Position numbers and translations under genes: made by a program
Notes under the pieces: generated by a model
The model's input: the letters and a program-made list of their open reading frames with translations, nothing else
Databases searched by the model: none
What the model was told of the DNA's origin: nothing
Shown here: in pieces, positions 50,776 through 59,800 of the stretch
Numbering within the stretch: the stretch's first letter is position 1
Layout: every line of letters begins with the position of its first letter
Origin: Symbiodinium sp. CCMP2592
Taxonomy: Eukaryota > Sar > Dinophyceae > Suessiales > Symbiodiniaceae
DNA: 64,000 nucleotides
Assembly: GCA_905221615.1 (NCBI GenBank)
Contig: CAJNDT010006137.1
Location: 219,405 to 283,404 of the forward strand
Reading direction: 5' to 3'

Positions 50776-51252
50776 GCTAGAGGGCTTGCGGTTTTAACTG
50801 ACAAAATTCTCGACCCTCAATCTTCCATTGCACCTGAAACCTTAAGCTCTCAAATTTGTTCAAGTTTCCAGCTTTCCGGCTAAGGGTGTAGGGTTTTCAA
50901 AATAATGTTGGGTGGGGCAGCGCTACTAAGCCCCTCTTAGGAGTGAAAGAAATATCATGTTCATGGGCTTCCCCTTAACTTAAGAAGCGCTTTAGGCTTG
51001 TTGGAGTTGTGGTTTGAAGGGCAATGGCTACACGGTGTTCAGGGCTCCCAGAGACTCAAGTTTCCCTAAACACCATGAAGAACCCGGTTTCAGGCTACTT
51101 GCGACTACTATGGACCGGTGCGGGGTCTTGCGTTTAGGCTTCAGGCTTCACTGCCTATGGGTTTGGGTTTGGGTGGAGGGTTTTAGGCTTCGGATGTACA
51201 CTTTAGGGTTTGGCTTCATGGCTCAAAGCTTACGAAATAAAGTGTTTGTGTC

Positions 51253-51474
51253 ATGACCCCTTCTCCTCCCCTGCTTGATGCTTTAGTTGCTAGAGGCGGA
51301 AAATTGTCGAATGCTGCATTATTTCATCTCAAACGATCACGAGGTGGTCTTCACATACTCAACGATAGAAGTGACAGATTCTCTTGTAAGGGCTGCATAG
51401 GGCGGCCAAGGGGGCTGGTATGTATGAGGGCCCTAGTTAGGGCTCGAGGAATGGTCTTAGAGTCTAGATTTTAG
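51253..51474 (+). CDS. Small hypothetical protein (73 aa)
   Basis: ATG 51253 to TAG 51472-51474. The N-terminal part is ordinary (PPLLDALVARGGKLSNAALF), the C-terminal part Arg/Gly-rich. No family recognised; could be a chance frame. Confidence 0.3.
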   Translation: MTPSPPLLDALVARGGKLSNAALFHLKRSRGGLHILNDRSDRFSCKGCIGRPRGLVCMRALVRARGMVLESRF

Positions 51475-52224
51475 AGCTCACGGTATGTTGACGATGCTGA
51501 CGGCTATTTCCATTGCTGGCGCCTTAGTCCTGTATTTTTAGAGCCATTGTACAAAAGCACGACCATTGTAGTTTGGACTGTTCTGTTGTGTTTTTCAATT
51601 GCGATATCGGAAGCTTTGAGCTTCAACACCAGTCAGCACCCCAAACTCTAAGGGCTGCTCTTTAAACCTTAAGTCCTGAACTCTGAGAATGCAGTTTCGT
51701 TTCTAGACATTTCTAGTCCTGCACGCTGTGGCACTCGTTCAGGTAGTGTAGGCTCCAACACCCCCGGCGTAGGAGCTGCTAACTCTCCGAGATTTTCGGG
51801 CTCAGGGGTTATAGGGTTCAGCATTTAGACAGAAACACCGGATCCAGGCATCACGTTACCACGACTACACTCCCTTTCGCTACAAGCCGAAGCCCCCAGT
51901 CTTAACCCGAAACCCTAACCCCCCTAAAGCCCTGTCTAAATCCGAACCCCAAGCCCCGCAGGCGCAGTGTTATACGACCGTAAGCAAGTTGTTTTGGGAG
52001 GTTTGGGGTTTGAGGTTTAACTTGGCAGCTTTCTCAATCGTAAAAACTGAACCCCGAAATCCTAAAGCCCTCAACCGTTGGCCTCTACCCTAGTCACTTA
52101 CATGCCGCAATACGCACATGAAGGTGCTTTCGGCTTCGGCTTGGCCCCGACCTGCATGGTTCTGTTCTTTTGGGGCTTGAAAGCCTGAAGCCCGAAAGCC
52201 ATGGACCGAAACTGCCTTTGGGCT
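51475..52224. other. Spacer, no gene recognised
   Basis: Low-density telomere-like units only. 51092-51146 (just upstream) resembles 53107-53161 (GCGACTACT…GGGGTCTTGC…TAGGCTTCAGG), showing local duplication. Confidence 0.35.
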
Positions 52225-52430
52225 TTGGGCTTGTCGTTGCTTGGCGACTGTCTACCCCCTGCGCGCGTCCTCACACAGAGCCCAGCACTTGCAGACTGGA
52301 TTCTAGAATCCTCACTGCTGAACCCTACACCGAAAACTTGCGACCTAAACCCAGAACGACAAAATGCACTAAACACTTATACACCCAAACCAGACTAAAT
52401 CACAAATCCCAAAAAAAACTAGGCCCAAAG
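52225..52430. repeat. Local duplication gamma, copy 1
   Basis: Shares with 52700-52885 the ordered blocks GTTGCTTGGCGAC, GTCCTC-CAGC-A-CTTGCAGACT, CACTG-TGAACCCTA and an A-run followed by CTA. About 75 percent similar by eye. Confidence 0.65.
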
Positions 52431-52699
52431 TCGTAAACCACGCTGGAACCTAAACCCTACAGGCTTTGCGGTACTCCTCACAATTCGACTTCAATCTGGT
52501 CACTAGTCTTTGAAGCATTTTTTGCCAGAGCCGCAGGACGCCCATAAACCCCGTTAAGCGATCCAACATGCAGCTCAGCCCGGCAGTCTGACCAGTGTGC
52601 CTTCTTGGTGGCCTTGATTGTGCTTGCCTGCGTGTTGGAACGGGCGCCGGCAAAAGCCCTCAGCCCCAGACCCTCGTTCAGGGGTTTGGGGCTCTTTGG

Positions 52700-52885
52700 G
52701 TTGTTGGTTTGATGTTGCTTGGCGACGGTCTGCCTCCGTCCTCGCAGCCAGCAATTGTAGACTAGGTTCTAAATCCCCACTGTTGAACCCTAAACCGACA
52801 AACGCACAAAACCCTAAACACCAAACTGTGCTGAACCCTACACCCCCAACCAAGATTTAATAAACCAAAAAAAAACTAAGCTCCG
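52700..52885. repeat. Local duplication gamma, copy 2
   Basis: Diverged copy of 52225-52430 in the same orientation about 475 bp downstream; copy 2 is slightly shorter. Confidence 0.65.
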
Positions 52886-53290
52886 AAAAGCCCCTCACAT
52901 CTGCAGCGTGGCCCTGAACCCCCTAAACCCTTCAACCCTTCACCCTAAACCCTTTAACCCCAAACCCTGCCCACAGAAACCCCAGAGAGAGTGGCTTCGG
53001 GCTGTGGCTTTGGTTTAAGGATGCAAAGCTCAAGCCTAACCGATCTGAAAAGTAACCAATCTTAGGGTTGAGGGGGTAGGAATTACCCTGTTACCCCAAA
53101 AGGTTTGAGGTTGCCTGCGACTACTCTAGGCCTGGCGGGGGTCTTGCATCTAGGCTTCAGGGCTTTTTGGGGTGCAGGGTGATATGCTTCGGGTGTACGA
53201 TTTGAGGTTTGCTTCAGTATGGCTTAGGGCTGCTTAGGGCCTACGGGCTACGGACTGAATCGTTTTTAGGCCCGGACTGCTCCGAGCAGC
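52886..53290. other. Spacer, no gene recognised
   Basis: CCCTAAA units at 52915-52970, then the block similar to 51092-51146. No coding support. Confidence 0.35.
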
Positions 53291-53435
53291 ACTGGTGCAA
53301 GCAGTGGTGGTAATGGTGGCCGTAGCCAGCGGTGGCAATAGCAGTAGCAGTGTCGGTGGCAGGGGCAGTGGCAGTAGCAGTAGGAGTAAGAGCGGCAGTT
53401 GGAGTAGGGGAAGGAGTAGCCGTGGTAGCAGTAGC

Positions 53436-53479
<44 letters not shown>

Positions 53480-53533
53480 CAGTAGCAGTAGCAGTAGCAG
53501 TAGCAGTAGCAGTAGCAGTAGCAGTAGTAGTAC

Positions 53534-53590
<57 letters not shown>

Positions 53591-53609
53591 CAGCAGTATT
53601 AGCAGTATA

Positions 53610-53696
<87 letters not shown>

Positions 53697-53703
53697 CAGT
53701 AGT

Positions 53704-53783
<80 letters not shown>

Positions 53784-53790
53784 CAGTATA

Positions 53791-53862
<72 letters not shown>

Positions 53863-53945
53863 CAGCAGTAGTAGTAGTAGTAGTTGTAGTAGTAGTAGTA
53901 GTAGGAGCAGCAGCAGTAAAAAGAAGAATGGCAGTACTAGCAATC
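53291..53945. repeat. AGT/AGC triplet-repeat tract (about 650 bp)
   Basis: A GCAGTGGC-type start, then several hundred bases of AGT (TAG) triplets with AGC blocks and rare GTTGT interruptions; an AGCAGTATAT TAG-junction appears twice (about 53592 and 53781), suggesting a larger duplicated unit of about 190 bp. Poly-Ser, poly-Val, poly-Tyr and poly-Leu frames are artefacts. Confidence 0.95.
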
Positions 53946-53964
53946 AATACTAATAATACCATGA

Positions 53965-54546
53965 TTAGGGTTGACAGCAACCCAGAGGATGGTGGGTGTT
54001 GGATGCACGATCTGCGTCTTCGGACTCAGGGCTCCTAGCAGGTCGTGCAGGGTTTGTGGGTTTCCTAGGCCCGAGGTCGAATTCGCGGATGTTAGAGCTT
54101 AGGATATTGGGTTTTGGGGTTTGTGGGCTAGGGCTAGGGTTTTTGCCTTCAGGCTTCCGATGTCGGGATTTTCCGAGCATACGCCAGAGCCGGCCAGGCC
54201 TTGCTGTCGCACGAAAAGCCTGCCGCTGAGCAACCGTGCACACTGCCCCAACATACCTCTTCAAGTCCCGGATCTGCTGTAGGATCTTGCACGCTATCTT
54301 TACGATTGCGGAGCTATGCCGAAGAACCGGAGCGCACTCGTTCTTGGAAGGTGTAATTGAGGGCAACAGTGCTTGGAGGAATGCAGCGCTACTTTGGATG
54401 TGCTTCTTCTTGACCCTCATCACCATCGTCGGCATCATCATCGTATCACCAGCAACATCCCCCGTGTTCGTCATCAGCTGCATCATGTTCGTCATCGCAA
54501 CAATCATCACCATCATCATAAACATTATCGTCATCGCCGTCATCAA
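53965..54546 (-). CDS. Coding-like minus frame, core at about 54150-54420
   Basis: Open for 193 codons. The upstream part (54420-54546) is CAT/ATG-repeat derived (poly Met/Thr) and probably not translated. The middle reads as a credible protein (QSSAAFLQALLPSITPSKNE, IVKIACKILQQIRDLKRYVG), and the end turns Pro/Ser-rich. The opposite strand is also open (54236-54595), with a Val/Ile-rich stretch from the same repeat. No family recognised. Confidence 0.35.
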   Translation of the reverse strand: MMTAMTIMFMMMVMIVAMTNMMQLMTNTGDVAGDTMMMPTMVMRVKKKHIQSSAAFLQALLPSITPSKNECAPVLRHSSAIVKIACKILQQIRDLKRYVGAVCTVAQRQAFRATARPGRLWRMLGKSRHRKPEGKNPSPSPQTPKPNILSSNIREFDLGPRKPTNPARPARSPESEDADRASNTHHPLGCCQP

Positions 54547-56403
54547 TCATCAACAGCATCGAGACTGCGGGCTTTGCGTTTCGATTCCGCCGTGACGGGA
54601 TAACTGAGTTGCTGAATGACGAAGTGACTCAGTGACTCAGTTGAACATCTTACAAAACAACTCAGGTACTCACCCCATCTTTTTCTTCAGTAAGTAAACA
54701 ATGTCCGGCCCGGCCTGCTCACGGACTGGCGCTCCCAGACGGATTGGGCCACGTGGCTACCGTCAAGGAGAGAATGTTTCGAACCGAGAGGTTCCGGGCT
54801 TCGGGGGACGCACGGGGGATGGGCTTCTAGGTTCGGGGTTCAAACCCTGGGATAGAGCGGATCAAAACATGGTAGTACGACTCGTAAACGGATTCGTGGA
54901 CCGAGCGGCTTTTACGGGCGGGGACAGCGTAACACCGCACTAACCCAACCCGTGGAGCCCTAGGTTCCAGCCCTTGAACAAAATACAAGTGCGCCAATCA
55001 TCAGGACACGGTTTGACCCGCACCGAGCTCCAGAACCTCCACCCTTTCGCGTTGTGAGCAGGTGTAAGTAAGACGCATCCCTCGTAGAGGTTACAGTAGC
55101 CGTTTCCACAAGGTCCTGGTGATACTGTTTCCTTGCTCAGGGACTGTTAATGTAAGTCGGTGATTGACCCAGAATCAAGGCTTGCTGCCTCTGGGTTGGC
55201 TTCGAGGGGTTAAGATGTAGGGCTTTTCTGTGCGAAGAGCCAGAACCCTGAAATCCCGAAAGCCATGATACCAGTGAAGGGTTTGAGGTTGAGGGTTTTG
55301 AATACTTAAATTCGAACCAAATCCGAAGCCCTGCAAAGTTGAACGCGACGCCAAGGAAAAACATCAAAGACCCTAAAGCTTCTCAACACCTATCCAACAA
55401 AAACCCCTGGGCCCTAAGGCACCGCTAAGGCCCTCAAGAATCCCCTAAACCCTGGGCCATCTGCTTTCTCTACGGTTAGAGCCGGAGTTCTGGTCGTTGA
55501 GCCGACCCCTGGGCTTTGTGGGCTTGGGGATTTAAGGTACAGTATGGGTTTGGGAGGGTTTAGGGTTCAAGGATGTTTAAGGTGTAGGGTTTGGAGTTTA
55601 AGCTTCAGGCCTTAACGAAGTCGGTTAAATCAAGGTTGCAAAGATTCTTATCCCAGAGTGCTATCGCAAGACTTTCGGGTCTAGCCCAAGTAAAGGTTCA
55701 GGTGGTTAGGGGTTTAGGGGTTGTCTTGGGGCCTGTGGGCTTTAGGGGAAATGTACTTCGAGGCTTCACTTCAGTCTTGGGGTTGACGGATTCGGGGTGT
55801 GGGTTCGGGGGAAACGTGGATGGAAGTGGGGAGGGTGGAAAGGGCCTAGTGTTTAGGGTTAGTTTACGGTTGAGGGATGTTGAGGGCTTGGAAATCAGAG
55901 CTAGGGATCTTTACAAGTGGAGTGTCAGACAAAGCACGAAGCGGCATCCAGCTGCATGACCTCCATGGCGGCGAAGAAAAAGCAGGCCGCAATCCATCCG
56001 ATGTCGGCATTCACGAGCGCCGCAGGAAACAGCGGGCCGGAGTCGACATCACCCTGCAGCTTGGTCACCTGGAAACCCTAAACCCTGAAACCTAAGCCGG
56101 CTTAAGGTTTAGAGTTTAGTGTAGCGTTTAGGGTTTAGGGACCTGGATCCATAGTCCAAGGCACCCAACCCGAAGTACCCGGTCCTTCAGTTTATGAAAT
56201 CAGACTCAGCGGCTCTTCTTTGAGGGTCTCCACCGCAAGGGAACTCGGCCAAGAGCTTCGAAACGATGAACCTGCGAGGATAAGATCAGAGCTAGTCACT
56301 CAAAGGGTGCGGACACCCGCAAGACGGGATCCGCAGTAGGGGGAGCAACACAGAAGAAACCTTGTAGTAGCCTCCGAGAAACCCTCATACCCTTAAAGTA
56401 ACT
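54547..56403. other. Spacer upstream of the VWA gene's 3' end
   Basis: Plus frames 54701-54943 (80 codons) and 55591-55959 (122 codons) lack motifs, and the latter is embedded in degenerate TTTAGGG-like sequence. CCCTAAA/TTTAGGG units appear at 56077-56140. Downstream of the VWA stop codon no clear polyadenylation signal was seen, as expected for dinoflagellates. Confidence 0.35.
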
Positions 56404-56842
56404 TTATGATACCCTGCGATCCTCGTCGCAGACCTCGGCCAAAGTCGCCATCCCAGCAGACTCTTCCTGGCCGGGTTCAGCAACCGTGAGGCCAAAGACC
56501 CGCAGGCCATCTTCGCGCAACAGCTGAAGCTCTTCCAGCAGAGGAGGGGAAGGTGCCTCCACCTCACCATCGGTGACGAGCAAGATGTCAGCCGTGCGCC
56601 ACTCGTCTCGCAGCCGCCGCGCACTGGCAGCCAGGGGCGTCTCCAGGTCTGTCCCGCCACCGAAAGATCTGCTCAGGAACGCGAGAACATCCTGCCAAGC
56701 TGGCGCCGGAATGGGTGCCAGTGGGACTTCCAGCTCTTCAAGGTCATCTGGGCCTGAGAAGAAGTAGAGGTAGCAGGGACGCCTCTCGGCTTCAGCGAGC
56801 ATCAAGACTTCCAGCACGGCTGCCTTGGCAATCGCCTCTCTC
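56404..56842 (-). CDS. VWA gene exon 12 (last seen exon)
   Basis: Reads AIAKAAVLEVLMLAEAERRP, CYLYFFSG, FLSRSFGGGTDLETPLAASA and ADILLVTDGEVEAPSPP; the Thr of GGGTD and the Asp of VTDGE complete the metal site. Ends at TAA 56404-56406. Family members usually carry a few more residues after 'CD', so a further exon is possible. Confidence 0.93.
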
Positions 56843-59800
56843 CTAGTTCATGGTTGGGATAGGATCAAAAATTTACATGTTTATTCCTTATTGGATTTAA
56901 GTACGCATAAAAATGTAAAATGTTACCCGACTATGACAAAGTCTCCTTCCCGCCATGCTCCGAGAGGTGTCCACGCAGCAGATCAGGGGTCCCCTCTCCT
57001 GGGCCGGGCGGAACTCCCTCCACTTCAGCGTCTCCGCCTCCTCCTCGACCCAAGCGCTGCGCTCGTAGCTGAGCCTGGGCTCTTGTTAAGGAGTTTAACT
57101 TAAGCTACCATAATGGTAATAGGGATCTATATGGGTGGTTGTCAAAATTCTTGTCTATTTTTGGAGGTCCTTAATATACTACGGCACCTAAGAATTAGCT
57201 AGGGTACCCAACAAGGGACCATAATTTTGACAACTATCCATATATTAATGGTATCTCAACCTAAATCCCTTAACAAGAACCCTGGAGTTGGTTTAACTTA
57301 AGTGACCATTATAGAGATCTATGTAGGAATGGTATCTTAGCCTAAATCCCTTGACAAGAACCCAGGAGCAGGGTTTAGGGTACCATAATAGAGATCTACA
57401 TAGGAATGGTATCTTAGCCTAAATCCCTTGACAAGAACCCAGGAGCAGGGTTTAGGGAACTTAAGTGACCATTACAGGGATCTACACAGTAATGGTATCT
57501 TAACCTGAGTGCCTTAACAAGAACCCAGGAGCAGGGCTGCCTCAGCGCGCCTGAGGCGGAAGAGCGCCCGGGCGCCCGCGGAGCTTTGCCGCGGCGGCTG
57601 GGCGTTCGCGTAGGCCAGGAGGGAGAGCTCGCTGGGCAGCAAAAGCCTAGGCTTAGGGCTTAGGGCTTAGGGATTAGGGCCTAGGGCTTAGGGTTTAGGG
57701 TTTAGGGTTTCCCATGGTAAGCGGCGCGCCTCGACCCAGAGGGTCGCGGGGCGGCGCGCCGAGCTGGACGCGACATCCCACCCCAAGACCACCCAGACAT
57801 TAAATCTATTAGGGTTTAGGGTTTTTCTTATGGGGTTTGGACGACGTACAACGTACCCTTAGCGTTGAAGTCTTGCTCATAAGCTTTCGTCGGGGGGCCG
57901 TTACCAGCGGTACTGAATGTTTGGTGGAGCGCAGGGCGCCGTCCGTACGGGCAGTTCCGGCGCCGTCCGTACGGGCAGTCGGAGCCGCCCGAACCGGCCG
58001 TCCGTACGGGCAGTGGGGTCCGCCGCCGTCCGTACGGGCAGGTTGCTGCCAAACCGGACGGGCTTCTAAGGGTGTCCATCACTAAGAAGGCAAAGATAGG
58101 GGAGCACCGTCCGTACGGGCAGTGTGGGGACAGTGGGGTCCAGTCTGCGGTCCACGCCGTGGTCTCCTTCATTAAGAAGGCAAAGATAAAGGAGCGCCGT
58201 CCGTACGGGCAATCGGAGCCGCCCGAACCGGCCGTCCGTACGGGCAGTGGGGTCCTCCTGCACGCGCCGCCGTCCGTACGGGCAGGCGGCTGCCAAAGTG
58301 GCCGTCCGTACGGACAGGCCTCTAAGGGTGTCCTTCACTAAGAAGGCAAAGATAGGGCAGTGGGGTCCTCCTGCACGCGCCGCCGTCCGTACGGGCAGGT
58401 GGCTGCCAAACCGGCCGTCGGGAGCGCCGTCCGTACGGGCCCGTCCGTACGGGCCGTCCGTACGGGCGCTTGGCGCGTACAGGGGCCCTGCATTTGGTGT
58501 ACAGAAGAATACACGGCCGCTCGAACCGGCCGTCCGTACGGGCAGTTGGCTGCTTTTCGGAAATCTGGAAAACTGAAGCTGATTTTGGAGTATTAAATTC
58601 TTTTCATAAAATGTATATTTTAAGCTAGGCCAGGCGCCAATCTCGAGGTCCCCTCCTTTCTTTTCATGTGGCTACTCTAAACCATGCCCTCTCCTCCATA
58701 AGGAGACTGGGGCCAGCCTGTGAGCTGTCAGGGAGTACACACGCCGCCGTCCGTACGGACAGTTGGGTCCAGCTTCAAGACTTCACAAGCCAGTTAGGAT
58801 CCCGACCCTAGGGTTTAGGGTATTAAAATATACTATTATTTATTTTCACGCTGGAAGCGTAAATGCACCCTCCGAAGTGAACGAATGCGGGTACGGAGCA
58901 CGAAGCTAACTCTTCGCGCTCAAGCTGCAAGCATTAAGCATCCGTTCTTGAAACGGATGCCGGTGCTCAGCGCACGTGCGCTGGTGATGCCATAGGCTCC
59001 TAGACGTCGCGACAGGCATCACCAGCTTTAGTTTAGGGCTTAGTGGGATTATGAAGGCGCACCCTAAACCCTTTGTTCCTACTATCTACATATTTGGTTT
59101 CAAATTTCGGGAAGCTAGGAAGAGCCTAGGCTTTTTGTTCCACCTATCTAGGAGCCTGATTAAGACACCTTGGGTTTTCTCAGGGTTCCTTTTACGAACC
59201 CTATTATATTGGAGTTACAGGGCCAGGGTTTCTGATAATTATCATGCATTGTTTAATTTTAAACTAAGGGAAGCTAGGAGCAGGCTGCCATCGGAGCGAG
59301 TGATGCCCGAGGTCTCGAAGGGGCTGCGGTCGGAGCGCACGACGCCCTCGGCCTCTTTCGACTTCGCACGCTGGGCCCGGTCGAAGCGCAGGGAGGCGTT
59401 GAGGCCGCTGCGCCGACCCATCCTGGGCTCTTGCTAAGGGATTGAATTTAAGTTGCCATAATGAGGATCTATAGTAACTAATACGTTAATACGGTTTCCT
59501 ATTATGGTAACTAATTAATATGGTTTCCTATTATGGTAACTTAAGTTAAATCCCTTAACCAAAAAGGATCCTATGATGGAAACTTAATTAAAATCCCTTA
59601 ACAAGAGCCCAGCATCCTCTTCACGAGGCTCTTCAACTCAGGAAGTCGGCCCAGCATCTTCCTGAGCACCAGGAGGTGCTCCCAGCCCACGGGCTCGGAC
59701 ACAGTGCCCGGCTCCGTGCCGGTGCATGCGGCGAAGGACTCTTTCCTTACCGTTAGTAGGGAATGGAAGAATGGTAGTAATATAATAGCAATATGGCAGT

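Larger units (their letters stand above)
57647..59281 (-). other. Intron 9 (1635 bp), GC-AG, greatly expanded
   Basis: It begins (minus) GCTCCTAGCTTCCC and ends …AAGCCTAG before a repeated GCT. A second CTTCCTAGCTTCCC / AAGCCTAGG pair at about 59105-59125 suggests the original short introner ended there and extra DNA was added. The added part contains degenerate TTAGGGC units (57651-57712), the CCGTCCGTACGGGC array, palindromes at 58938-59025, and GC-rich sequence. Removing it joins …DGSL|LLLPSELS… in frame. Confidence 0.75.

Noticed and set aside
53234-53980. Long poly-Thr/Tyr/Leu and poly-Ser/Val frames
   Set aside because: They are the expected by-product of AGT/AGC triplet repeats in all frames and contain no non-repetitive domain. 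The same applies to frames in 15205-15535 and 49885-50345.
54830-54860. GGGTTCAAACCCTGGGA resembling a tRNA B box
   Set aside because: No matching A box, acceptor stem or anticodon arm could be folded by eye around it.
57131-57241. Family-G hairpin as a possible small RNA gene
   Set aside because: A second copy at 29841-29944 with matching arms and the clean interruption of the H element identify it as a mobile element rather than an RNA locus.
57938-58560. Possible CRISPR-like array
   Set aside because: Repeat spacing is irregular, spacers are themselves repeated and very short, the motif is a palindrome, and the host is eukaryotic.
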